From: Hirundichthys speculiger
Taxonomy: Eukaryota; Chordata; Actinopteri; Beloniformes; Exocoetidae
NCBI GenBank assembly: GCA_018398805.1
Contig: JAGFBZ010000908.1
Span: 479,001-543,000 of the forward strand
Length of the DNA stretch: 64,000 bases
Direction of reading: 5' to 3'
Below, piece after piece: positions 13,818-26,289 of the stretch. The notes below the pieces were generated by a model that saw nothing but the letters and a program-made list of their open reading frames with translations, searched no databases and was not told the origin of the DNA. A program made the position numbers and the translations under genes. The first letter of the stretch is position 1. Each line of letters begins with the position of its first letter.

Positions 13818-14669
13818 TGTTCATCTGTTTCAGAAGGGTGCAATTATTGGCAAGCATCAAGCAAAGAAAACTTCTAAGGAGATTGCTGAAACTACTAAAA
13901 TTGGGTTAGGATCTGTCCAATGTATTATTAAAAACTGGAAGGATAATGGGGAACCATCATCTTTGAGGAAGAAATGTGGTGAAAACAAATTGTAAAAAAA
14001 AACAACAGTAGAACTCAGGGCTATGTTTAATAGTGAAAGTAAGAACATTTACAAACACAATGCGAAGGAAACTCAAGGGATTGGGACTGAACAGCTGTGT
14101 AGCTTGAAGAAAACCACTTATGAGTGAGGCTAATTGGGGGAAAAAGGCTTCAATTTGCTAGGGAGCATAAAGATTGGACTCTGGAGCAATGGAAGAAGGT
14201 CATGTGGTCTGATGAGCCCAGATTGACCCTGTTCCAGATGAAGTGATGCACCCATTATGCCTAGTGCCTACTGTTCCAGCCTGTGGGGGCAGTGTTCTGA
14301 TCTGGGGTTGCAGCAGTTGGTCAGGTCCAGGTTCAGCAACAGTATGAGCTCAAAGAATGAGGTCAGCTGACTACCTGAATATACTGAATAACCTGGTTAT
14401 TCCAACAATGGATTTTTTTCTTCCCTGATGGCACGGGCATATTCCAAGATGACAATGCCAGGATTCATCGGGCTCAAATTGTGAAAGACTGGTTCAGGGA
14501 GCATGAGACATCATTTTCACACATGGATTGGCCACCCCAGTGTCCAGACCTTAAGACCATTGAGTATCGTTGGGATGTGCTGGAGAAGACCTTTTCCACA
14601 TCATCAGTACATGATCTTGGTGAAAAGTTGGACGGAAAAAAATGTTGTGACATTGCAGAAGCTTACTGA
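13818..14669 (+). pseudogene. Tc1 transposase remnant
   Basis: Translated pieces in shifting frames show the helix-turn-helix region (IGKHQAKKTSKEIAETTKIG, about 13845-13905), the MWSDEPRL segment with the first catalytic Asp at 14211-14213, [12 protein letters not shown] with the second Asp at 14451-14453, and [12 protein letters not shown] with the Glu at 14562-14564. Thirty-six residues separate the second Asp from the Glu. Deletions after about 13990, near 14235 and near 14595, plus stop codons, mean it is dead. The family cuts and pastes DNA at TA sites. Confidence 0.85.
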
Positions 14670-17600
14670 AACGATGCAAACATACTCATACTATACTCAT
14701 AAATGCCATAAATGCCCAGCTGTATCCAACATAAAAAAAAAGTAGGTGTGCCTGACAGCCTGTTTTATTTCTCTCTTTTTTTTTTTTTTTAAAGCAGCAT
14801 CAGGGAACTTTTGCCGTTTTTTTTAGCTCAGTGAGTCCTTCTATCAGCGTAGAGGTTAATTCTCTGCAACAACACTGTCCAAGATTTTTTATTTCATCTC
14901 TTACTTAACCACACTCTCTTTTTTTTCCCCATCATTACTTTTTTGCATATTAGTCCCCTCTGCCTTGAAGTCAACTGGAGGTCAGTAAAACCAGTTTTAT
15001 TCGTTGCTGAGGTGTGACAAAGTGCTGTTAAACAATACAGTCGTCTCAAGTAATAACCAGGACAGCAGTCCAAAGTTACCTTGGCTGATTTTTTGCTAAT
15101 AATAGAGATTGGAGACTAGGAAAGCTTGCTTCCTAAAAGTAAGAAAATATTCCTTCAAAATGAAATTGAAACTGACATCTAACTTAAACAAAAGTCTCTT
15201 TTGCTGCTCTAACTGGCACGATGGTCTTGTGGTTTATTTGACAATGTTTCGCAGCACAGTCAGAACAGTTAATGGCAACTCCTGGTCTTTACTGTGAAAC
15301 TGAAACAAAGTGAAAATCTGCAAGGCAGCCGAGAATGACAACAAGGCCAAAACAAGAGTCTATGCCAAAAGATGATTCTGTAGGGTTCATAACAGTTGGG
15401 TAAAGATTTAATAAATTAAAATTGTATCCCTTTTTAATAATTGTTCAAGACAATTTTAACCATTTTTTGAAGCCAAATCATGCTGACATAACAAGCAAAA
15501 CTGGTCATTTCAGTCCTTTAAGGGTGCTGCATTTCACAGTGCAATTACGGGTCAAAATAAGAAACCTCCATCAAAATGTGCCAAAGTAACCAGCATTAAA
15601 CAATGCTGTAGGCTCCTAAAATATCATACATGTGGCAATAACTTCTCTTTTCAGAATGTTCTTTTATCCTAAATACTTGCTGTATGACTGTTAAGAAAAC
15701 AGAACAGTTGTTACAAAGCAAAATGACTTTGCCTTCTCTGGTCCATGCAAGCCAAGCAGATCTTTCAGTCTGCAGTTCTGCTCGTAACCAGAATATTTGC
15801 AAGTAAGCATCTGGCCAAGGCAGGCTTGCCAAAGGCTACGCATAAGCACAAACACACACCAAAACAAAGGAGAACAAAGGAGAGGAATGACAATTAGTAC
15901 ACTATTTGTCCCGAGGAGCCCCTAATATAAACCAGGTGAGCAACAAAATCAGCTAATAACTTCAATTTTACTTTGTTATTCAGGCCCCACCACAGAGCAA
16001 AGTTTAAACTGCAAATTTGAAATAGAAAATCAAACTCACAGCAGAAAGCTTTGCCCCTGGAGACCACAACACAGGCCAATATCTCACCAAACAAATCATA
16101 GTAGACATGCAGACCCCATCATCCACTTAGTATGCTGTGATACCCACATTTCTTTTCTTTTTCTCTGGTACAAAAAAGAAAAAAAAAAAATTCCTCTTCT
16201 TCTCCTACACCCAAAACGCAGAGTAATTTTCTTAATCTAGGCCTGAAAATTTGCATAAAAATGTTCACTTTTGAGACTCCCTTAGCAGAACACGCCTCTA
16301 ATACGCAATTACTCTCCTCAACAGCGGTGGCTAATTACAGAGGTGTCAGACAAACAGGTAGCAGAGCAGAGGGAGGCCTCCAACACAATGGTGGAGGTGC
16401 GGGTCTGTCACATGGGATGGAGCAGCTCAATGGAAAGCAGTAAATTCATTTAGGCTGGCTTCATTAAACCCTGCTCCATGAGGCCCTGCATCACGCACTT
16501 CCCTTCGCCCACCCTGCTCCCATCTGTGGGGCAACGGATGTGCTCCGGGTGAGAAGAAGGCGATCACACAAATCAGCGAAATGCCGAGGGAACGGAGGAA
16601 CGCTGTAGGGAGGAAAAGAAGTGAGAAGAAGAGAGTGTACCAATAAAGCAACGCAACTACACAGGAAAAAAAAAGGGTAGAGCAATGATATAAAAAGTGC
16701 TTATGGGATGGAACAAGGGCATGAGGACATGTGCTCCTTTGATGATAAAGAAATAAAGAATAAAAGGATGAGCATATAAAACAATCATTATGAATATGGC
16801 TTTTGTTTTATTCATCTGACCCAAAAGCCCCAGAGAAAAGAGAAAAACAGAAAATTATAGCTTTGGTCCTCAAACGGAGGCCAAATGCCAAGTCTCCAGC
16901 ATGGTGAAACAAGGACAGCAGAGCTTTACCATTTAGATTAGACTGGCAGCTTTCTGACCCCACAGCATGGATGGCCAGAACAAGCCAAAGTCCCTGCTGC
17001 GTACCACCTGTAAGCCAAACATACTCACAAAAATCTCAACTTGTGCACAGAAAACCTGTCAACAAAAGTTTCCAGAAGTTCAAAACCCAATTCCACTCAT
17101 TCAAAAAGAGAATTACTCACACAGTATTATTTTTCCACATCTCTGTAACTTTGTCACATTTAGTTTAATATCACATTTGCACCCTTCTGTGCCCAACTTA
17201 ACAGAGCATTTAGAGGGCGGGACAATTAAATACACGCTGAGAGACGTGAAACCATCTAATGAAAAGAAAGAAATCACACCGCTGAAAGTAATTTTAGAGA
17301 GTCGGAGATTTAAGTGAAAGACTTCTGCTTTCGCGAGAGGCTCCACCAGCCTCAGTCCACTGCTTTGGTTTCCGGCCAGTGGAGCACTTCAAACTTTCTG
17401 CGTGGCTACATTATGTAGCTGCTGATTATGAGCGACTCCCATCACTTAAACGATCCACACACCCAGCGTCTGAATGAGCGCGCACATCCAGTAGTACAGG
17501 CCATGTCTCTGAGGGGACGAGGCCGCGATTCTCCTTTCGAGTCCAACAGAAAACCTAAGGGCCAAATGTGGTTGAGCTCCTGCCCGCAGCAAGAAACTCC

Positions 17601-18889
17601 CCAGTGTTTATATGCCAACAATGGTTTGGGCACAGATTAAAGCATTCATGCGCAGAGAATGCACAGACAAATATGCTGACGCGTTGATCTGTGATGATGT
17701 GTTGGTGCGGGCAAGACAAGAATTTCAGAAAACAAAAGAAAAAATTTAGGACAAACTGACAAACGACAACTGAATGACAGTGGAGAGCAACGATCAGACA
17801 AAACGGATAAATCAAAAAACAAAAAGACTTCGCATGCAAATGAGCTGTAATGTAACCTTCACCAATAAAACCATCAAATCTCAGGAATTCAGAAACCTGA
17901 CAAAAATCACAAAATTTAAACACACTTAAGAAATAAACAAAAAATAAGATCAGAGAGAAAATCAAATGAGAGAGGCACCTCTCTGCTGGAAGATGCTCCA
18001 TTTACATGCATCACTGCGCAGAATTAAGAGCCATGTTTTTAAATCATAAGTAATGCTTTTTATATCTTTTCTCCTTGGCTGCTAAGAGGCTAAAGCAATA
18101 ATTTCAGCCTGGCAGAGAGATGGTAAACTAACAAAAGATAAAAAAAAAAAACAAGAAAGAAAGTCACTGGAAAAATGTATTTAGTCAAAATGGAAGGAAT
18201 AGTTTTCTTGTCACGCGTCAACAATTTGGTTAAAATGGATTTTAGCTAAATATCAGTGTCAAGCTCACGACTCACTTTATGAGATAACAGCACTTCAAGG
18301 CCTGTGTCTAATGTGGTTCAGCAGCTGGGAGATGCAGGGTTTCCCATGTAAGGATTACATTTGGACGTTCCACAATGTAATTTTAACGCTGCCATGATAC
18401 ATTTTGTTTAGGATTTAATGCAATCCAATGATCTGGCATTCCGAAGTGATACTCCAAAAATCAATGTTGTCAGACCCTGAGAGAGCGTTATCCAGCAAGG
18501 ATAGAGCATTGAGTTATCATATGTGTTCTCATTAGCCGACACATTAGCCTCCGATGCGAAAACCTGTGTTTTCTGAAGCAAGATAGAATACTGCAATCTA
18601 CATATGAAAAAGACCGGTCCAGACCAGTTAATTCAACTGTGACTGTACTACTGAAGAGCATGGTGAAAGTCAAAGATTACTCACAGCCTCCTAAAGTCTG
18701 CAGCTGGTTGTCACCAACAGTGTATCACAAATCAAATCTTATGACTTCCAGAAATGAGAGCACTCCAATCACGCTAAAGACCCGGGAGCAGCAGGAGAGA
18801 TTTGGCATCATCTCAGGAGGTCAGGCTCGAGCCCCTAATATATTTTACTGGATTTATATTACATGTTTTAGTCAGGCAGTGGTTTGACT

Positions 18890-19150
18890 TCTCGGGGCAT
18901 GCTCTTCGTTTTGGAGCCGTGCCTGAACACAACGGCCGCTCTCACGCTGCTGCGGTCTCAAGCTGCGTGCTTTCATTGTGTCTCTGCGCCGCGCCACAAA
19001 TGTTTCTCCATCACCGATACTTATCAAGGCACCGGAGTTTGACGCCGCCATTACTCAAAATTAATAACCACGGCGGCATGTTTATCATCGCGCACTTTCA
19101 CAAGCAACCTGCCAGAAATAATCGTCCCAGTGTTAGCGCGCATGACGGGA
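18890..19150. promoter_or_regulatory. CpG-dense intronic stretch
   Basis: About twenty CG dinucleotides in 260 bp within CpG-poor intron, including GCGCCGCGCC, CACGGCGGC, ATCGCGCAC and AGCGCGCATGACG. No repeat was recognised and no coding signal. It could be a conserved enhancer, an alternative promoter or an unmethylated island; which is unknown. Confidence 0.4.
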
Positions 19151-21788
19151 GGAAGGAGAGGGAGACAGAAGAAGAAACAGAGAGGGTAAATGAAGTGTGA
19201 AAAAGAGACGGAGCAAAGAGAGTCAAATTTGAGATGAAAGGCATAATTGAGAGAGAAATTAAGAGAAAATATGCTACATGCATACGAGCGCATCTGCCGT
19301 GCCTAATCACTCTGTCTCCATTACACCTCAGTGGTTTTTCCTGCACCTTTTCCTCCAATCATGTCTGACAAAGGGCCAACGCTAGTTCTCCTTGTGTATT
19401 CACTCAGCTAAGTATGACTCTGATATCCATTGGCAGCCAATCTGTTCCAACATAGCAGGGCCTGATGAAATCAAAAAAAGTAAGTTCAAGATTTACAAAT
19501 CATGTAAGTAGAGTGCATCGTCTGAAGTTCCAACTGGAAGACCATCACCATTAAAAAAAGAAACAGTGACGAGGGAGGGTTTCTCAGCACCGTCTTCCAA
19601 ATCTGGACGGGCAGGTGGTCGCAAAACAAGACAACAACAAGTATCTGGTTGGAGTTATGCTGACATTTTCTATGGCATTTAGAGAAAAATCCAATGAAAC
19701 CTAAAGAGAGGAGGGTAACCTAAAAGAAAGAAAGAAATAAAGGTTGTCAAGAGGAAACTTCTGTGAAGTAAGAAGCTGGTACTTTCAAATGGTCTCATAT
19801 CTTCGGGATTTGCTCTCTTTCCCACAGTCCCCTGCTGTCTTTACCAGAGATGAACCTTTATGACTAAACTGAGCAGTGACTGAGGTCAGCTGGAGAACTG
19901 GTGCTTTTAGAAAGCACAGATGTTCGTCATTTTACTTGTCTAGCAGTCGGACTCAGCTGGACCACAGAGGCCCCTGTTTTCATCAAAAAGAAAGAAAAGA
20001 TAAAGTTGAAAAGTTGTGAATATTTAAATAAAACAATGCAATGACTGGGAAATTATTTAAACTCTACATTTGATTTACAGAAGTCAAAAAGAAAACAAAT
20101 GAAACGTTGGAGCCGAGAAAGTCCATTGTGTGTGTATTCAGTGAGAGAACAATGAGCGTCCCTGAGAAAGTTCAGCACAGTAGCTGATATAACAAACACA
20201 AACGTCCATCATCGCCCAGCAGCAAAGAGTTCAGATGGAAACTGAACTGACAAATCAACAATCATAGAGGCTTTATAGGAAAAAAGGGAGAGAACACTTC
20301 AAAATAGCATTCAATGGAGGGTGTGCTACATGCTTGGAAGCGTTTGTAATGCCGCGTATCACAAGAATGAAACCATGGTGCAACAGTGTCATTGAACTGT
20401 AACGGTTGTACGACTGTGTTGAGAACAGTCGGCAGCAGAAAACACAACCACCGAAGCACTTTGTTGAGACTCTTCTGCATCTTTTCTGCACCTGCACTCG
20501 TGATAATACGTTCTTGTTTCACCACATGTTTAATTCCAAACTCGCAGCTCCTCCAGTTTCAGACACTCCTCTGCTCCAGTTTTTCTTTTACAGTTCCATC
20601 AACTCAATAATCAAACGGTTGGAGGCGCCCCGTTAATGACTCCAGGTGTTAACGGCTGGTGGAGATATTCCAAGTCTGAAAGCCTCTTACACATCATTGC
20701 ACAGATTAAGCCTTTGAGAGAGATGCTTGAACTTTCTCAACAAACACATCATAAAGGGCGGCTACTTCTGCTTGCAAACAGAAGCAAATCTCTTGGTTTC
20801 TGCAATTGATCCTTGTGTTTAAGAAAAAAAAAAAAGTTTTCACTCCTGAAGTTGGCTATTTAAAGATTCTAAAGCGTACACAAGTTTGATAAATACATAT
20901 TCCGGTCAGCTTCAGGAAAAGCACAGCGGAGCAACCAACTGTTATTTGACACACCGCTGATTCTATAAGAATCTGATTTTGCTGTTTCACACCTCTCCGG
21001 GCACTGAGAGATCCGCCAGCTGGCTGCAGAGGAGGCTGTTTGGAACGGGCACCCAGCACAAACACCTGTGAATGCTAAAATGTTTTAAAAGAGGGTTTGC
21101 TCCCTGGAGAACATTTCTCCTATTATTACCTCCCTCGTAAGCTCCTGGAAGTCGGAGGAGCCCCGCGGTAATGTTTCATCAAGTCCGACCCCTGTGGGAG
21201 GGGACAAAAAAATGTAAAATGGCCGATTTGGACAATGATTTGTCTCATACAGTAAGTGATGGGGTGGCGGAGAAAATGTTGGCCTTGCATAAAACACAGA
21301 GAGGGAAAATGGATGAATATTGATTTCCCTGTTTCAGTGAAATTGACAGAAAGACAGACATGAATAAACAGAGAAAGGGGAAAGAGGGAGAGACTGCCGT
21401 GGCTTTTGGGAAATGCTCAACCCCCAACAATACAGACCTCATAAAATAAATGACTCACTTACTCCATACATCGGATTTCAGCAAAGACCGAAGGCCAACT
21501 GACCAGAGTTTGCTCACAAACCCACACACAGACAGACGGAGACAAAGACGCACATAAATCTCCGTGTCAACACAAGCCCTGTGTCTAGCAGCAGGATTAA
21601 TGTGAGCAGAATAATGACTGACTCTCTACTTTAATCACAACCACCGAAGAGGCTTCCCCACAAACCTTACTGCAGCACACTTTCATAAACTGAAAGAAGC
21701 ATCTCAATTTATTGGAAGTCTTAAATCTCACTGTATTTGGGAGAAAAAGCACACCATGAACAAAAAGAAGAAGTAGTCCACAATAAAA

Positions 21789-21796
<8 letters not shown>

Positions 21797-21819
<23 letters not shown>
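21797..21819. repeat. (AT)n microsatellite
   Basis: An uninterrupted AT run directly after 13 A residues. Confidence 0.95.
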
Positions 21820-21820
<1 letters not shown>

Positions 21821-22602
21821 AGTCCTTTAGAGCAGAAAGGGAATATCTTCATATAGACACACTGTTCTGGTGCAACAAAGACTAAAATACAACAATATGG
21901 AACACGGAGGTAAGCAAGGAAAACTGCTTAACTTTAGCACCGTGTGGTTCTGAAAACTCAGAACAGTCATTTGCTCTGCAATTCCACTTTTATCATGACT
22001 CACTTCCCATTTTCAAACACTGTGACATTTGAAAAACTCAAACCCACTTTGGTCTCCCATCATCGCTGGGAGAGGATACAGAGAAATAACAGTGCCAATA
22101 GCACCCACCCGCAGCAGATCGCATTGTCTCTCCCCACGAAATTACAGTCACCCAAAGATGGGCATCCCACTGTCACAATCTGCCCATCAGACCACAACGA
22201 TGGGAAGCCCATGCTTGGCTGTTATTTTTCGCTTTCATAGTTTGAGGTGCTGTTTTCTGATATTATTTAGGACAATGGTAGCAGGGAGATGACACTGTGT
22301 TTTTTTTTTTGTTTTTCTTTTTGCGTTGTTTTTGTAAGATGAAGGGGAAAAAAATGGCTGATGTGCTTTACCTCCCACAGTGCTCTCTCTCCCTCTCTCC
22401 AATAGCCTGTAGTTGGGGGACAAATTGATCCTGGAAATGAGGGGTCATTTCCTCTGCATGTTTACCTGGTCACAGCACACCATCATCAGTTTGAAACCGA
22501 CACAAGCTGACCCAGCTGGACCCTCAGAGAGCTAATGCAAGGTAGGATTGAGTCACTTTTGTCCCCTCTGATTGTGCAAGTGTATGCGTCTGTCTCTCGC
22601 GC

Positions 22603-22630
22603 ATGTGTGTGTGTGTGAGAGAGAGAGTGT
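22603..22630. repeat. (GT)n(GA)n microsatellite
   Basis: GT units that switch to GA units. Confidence 0.9.
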
Positions 22631-23042
22631 GTTGCCTTTCTAACCAACAGTGATTCCTGATGAACCATCAACCTTTTAAACTTTGAGGCAAACAAACTCA
22701 CTTTTCCTCCTCTTAACTTTCTTTCTTTGGCAGTAACACTGACAGTCATCACAGGGCTGAGAACCTTCATAGTATCATATTAGTCTTCCTGTGCTGCAGT
22801 TGTAATAGATGTGCGTTTCCTTTCCTATCTTTAAAACTGCACAAATTGGAATTGTGAATGGAAAATATGCCTCATGGAAACACTTCAATTTTGCAAAAAA
22901 AAACCCAAAAAGCATGGTTAAAAAAAAAAAAACATCTCCAGGACACGTGATGTGCCAAAAAGAGTCAGAATCACTTATTTGGTTAGCAGGCGCAACAAGA
23001 GGAGTTACTGTCTCACACAGGTCATCAAAAGTTGTATGAGCC

Positions 23043-23567
23043 TGTCACCTTGGTCGAGTGGTCATAGAGACGTGTATCCCAGTAGGCTTACAGAAGGATG
23101 ACTCGCAGACGTTCTCGGGTTCTTTCCTTTTATTTATTTTCAGTCACACTCAATAGGACTCCAGCACCAGTCCAACACACTCTCAAAATGGCTGCCACCA
23201 CACCTAATAAACAGTTCCAGCTAATTGGAACATACCATCTGTTGGGGTGCCTAAAAGTTCACCAGTACACAAACAATATATAAATATCTACCTTAATATA
23301 TATACACTATATACATTCAGCCCTTTTAAAACTCCACCAATCAAACATTAACCCTTAAGCCCAGACCCCTGGGGAATGTTCGTCTGGGCACCCTTCCTGA
23401 GGGACAAGAAACAGGAGTAATTGCAATCAGTCCACTCCACTGGTTGGTGGCTCACACTTGGATACCCCCACCACCTGGAACATGCCTTAACACAATATAA
23501 AATTATTATGTTAACAATATAACAGCACAGCACAATACAAATGAGGCAACGGCATTTCATCGTTACA
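23043..23567 (-). mobile_element. solo LTR
   Basis: A 525-bp unit that reads TGTAACGATG ... AAGGTGACA on the minus strand. The 5-bp target duplication GAGCC lies at 23038-23042 and 23568-23572. On the minus strand it has a TTTAAAAG box, a polyadenylation signal (GAAAATAAATAAAAG, about 23128-23142 on the plus strand) and about 85 nt to the end, a normal U3-R-U5 layout. No internal element sequence is beside it, so it is a product of LTR-LTR recombination. The sequence is unlike the Gypsy LTR at 26290. Superfamily (Gypsy, BEL or ERV) is not resolved. Confidence 0.85.
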
Positions 23568-25911
23568 GAGCCATACGAAAGTTTTGAAACTCCTGTTCCC
23601 TTGTGAAATTGCGATGTGGCCACCTCAAAAATACGCCAGGGAACTTGCCTTGTGACAGATTTATACATCAAGAGTCTCTCTTAACTGCAAAGTATTTTTT
23701 GGCGTTTGCTTATTCACACTCTGCATCATATGGGTACTTAATAAGAGTGTCATTACTTAAGTATTAGCCGATCATAATGTGTTTCAGACATAAGTCATAG
23801 CAAGCCATGACTAGACTGAAGAAGCACGCAATGTAAATATCAAAGGAGTACACATGAAAGGCCCAATTCCAAAACCATACACTCCTAGACATTCAGACTT
23901 TGAGGCACACCTCAGATAAGAGTGGAACGGCTCAGAGCTGTTTCACCGTCAAACAGTCCCTTACAGAGGGAACACACTGAACCTGCTGCCTCAAGGGGGA
24001 AAATAAACTACCAAGCAACATAGTGAACACAATCTGAGCATTCCAGATCAAAATAACTGCCAGAGAATCCATTCACTTCCCTAAATTGAGAGCTGCCAAC
24101 ACAGATGACCGCTCCCTGCTGGACCACTTCAGCTACAGAGGATTTGCTGGTGTTTTTGGATGAGCTGAGGGTAAAATCTATCCAGATTCAGTGATGTGAA
24201 TGAGCTCCAGGGGATTTTCAACTTTACTTAAAACTCCCTACCATGTGGATGTGTCCTTTCTCACTTCAACTATCACACAGTTCTGTCTTTCTAATTGTGG
24301 ATAGAGAAACAGACAATATTCCTAAAGTTTTACCACATTCAAACCATTTGTACAAAAAAAAAAAAAGATATTCTTCTGTGTGAGCATATGCAGTACATGT
24401 GTGACTTCAAACCAAGAACAATGTCAAGAGGAAGCACAGAAACAGACTCAACAATGCACATCTTGAATGCCTCGGGAAGACCGCAACATCAGACTACAAA
24501 TTCATCAAGAAAATACTCCAGGAAATGCATGCATGCCTCTGCTCATCCGTCTATTAAGATAAGCTTGCTTTAATTGGTTTTACATTGGCTGCATTACATA
24601 TCCTGTTGGTAAAGCTGTATCAAAAATAACCAAGGCATAAATGCTAAAGAGAAGGAGATGGCTTTTGCGGTTTTGCAGATGAGTTGCCTCTCCTATTGAT
24701 TTTGGTCTTGCTATTGTGGCTCTCTGAGAAAAAGAAAAAAAGATCAATGCATTAGATGTTTTGCATTTTCAGTCAAATGTGCAGGATTCCTCACGTTCAA
24801 TTATTTCCTAACTTTTGATTGTTTGCAAAAATGTATCAACACCATGATGTCACAAGCAAGGAATGCTCAACAGATACAAAATAAGTTTTGGAGTCAGGAC
24901 CGTCAGGCTAATAGCTGATAGCAACCAACTCAAGAAAATGCTTGTAATTCCACCAGACGTAGTTCAATACATGGCAGCAGCAACAAGGAAGTAGCGTTAC
25001 AGTCTACTCAAAATACGCTCCTGTTCCATCTATTATTCAAGGAAGCTGCATGAAGCTGCACAGAGCAGATGAGCCAGGAAGGAAGTCAGGAATGGAACTG
25101 TTATTAAAAGCATAACAGCTTGTGCACACTCACAGACATATGTTGCACGACTACATTAACATAACTAATAGCACAAATACAGAAGTCAATCAGAAAGTCT
25201 TTTTGCCATTGACAAGAAATATCAAAATGTATGTATGTTCTTGTATGACAACCTTACTTTTAGTATACTGTATATCTCATTTACTGGGTGGCTACCATCT
25301 AAGCACAATTGGTGCTTGTAAACTAAAATTTAAGAGCGAAGATTAAACTTATCTACCCTAGTAGTATCTTCAAAACCTGACTGGATGTAGTCCTTGGGCT
25401 CTGAAAGCATAGCTTCAATATTCATGGTGTCACGTATAGAATTCAAAAAAGTATTAAGTAAATTACAACTTAATTTGCTTAAAATTTGATTGTTTTAACC
25501 ACGATTACGCTAAAATATTTTTTTTTCAATTACATTTAAAGAACACACTGAATAAAAAGTGAATTCTAAAAGGTCTGACAGCTTGTTTTTATTATTGAAA
25601 AAAGTAGAGTATCTATTTGAAGATGTAAGACACTGAAATGTACGCAATCAACGGGTGAATCGTAATCCCATCCAATCACATGGCATCTTCAGCTGCCATA
25701 GAAATATTTCACTGTGCCTTACTTTTTATATGGGAACTGCAGGAACCAAGTTGTCAAAACACTAAGGGCCTGATTTACTAAGATCCTAAATAAAGAGTAC
25801 TAAATTGCGTGTGCACTGAAAAAGTTTGCGCGTGCTGTTGTTGTGTGTTTTGCGGGTGATCAACTAAGAATGCTCGCGCAATTGATAACGGGTGCAAACC
25901 GCAGTATTTAA

Positions 25912-26190
25912 ATGAGGTGTTGCGTGTCTTACGGTTTTGCGCCATGGAGAGTCTGTCTGGATGGAAAGCAGGATAGACGCAAGCGCAAAATGAAATTTGA
26001 CGAGTTGGAGTTAGAGATATTAGTGGAAGAGGCAAATAAACACATTCATGAACTAAAGCAAAGAAATTTAAACATTACCAAAAGAAACGCAATATGGGAG
26101 AAAATGTCGATGGATAAATGCAGTTGGTAAGACAAAAGACGGCAGATGAGGTTAAAAGAAGGTGGCAGATATAAGGCGAGGAACTAAAGA
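25912..26190 (+). pseudogene. Harbinger Myb/SANT-like protein, N-terminal remnant
   Basis: An open frame of 72 residues starts at ATG 25912; a second in-frame ATG at 25990 gives the segment beginning MKFDELELEILVEEANKH. The KRKMKF start, the acidic first helix and the later TADEVKRRWQ stretch (encoded just past the stop, about 26135-26175, in a shifted frame) resemble the Myb/SANT-like DNA-binding protein of Harbinger elements (the NAIF1/Myb_DNA-bind_5 type). In that family it recruits the transposase to DNA and to the nucleus. The stop at about 26128 and the frame change before the third helix show it is dead. It lies in the correct place, inside the left arm of a Harbinger element. Confidence 0.7.
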
Positions 26191-26289
26191 AAAGTGCCTT
26201 TAATAACTTCGGCAAACAACAGTGGTTAAGTGGCCGTTGAGAGTTCAAGCCTCCATAACCGCGGAGCGCTGTCATTACGGAGATGCGTC

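Larger units (their letters stand above)
13632..14745 (+). mobile_element. decayed Tc1-like transposon
   Basis: The left end CACTGCCCTTTAG then A-rich AGTCAC, preceded by TA at 13630-13631, resembles a Tc1 terminal repeat with TA target site. The right end is not recognisable. The interior is a degraded transposase gene. Compared with intact fish copies as I remember them, there are several internal deletions. Confidence 0.85.

Noticed and set aside
17555..18001. 148-codon minus-strand ORF
   Set aside because: Phe/Leu-rich composition from A/T-rich intron sequence; no domain.
23043..23130. tRNA-like GGTCGAGTGGTC ... GGGTTC as a tRNA gene or SINE head
   Set aside because: Box spacing and B-box are poor, and the stretch is explained as the U5 end of the solo LTR on the minus strand.
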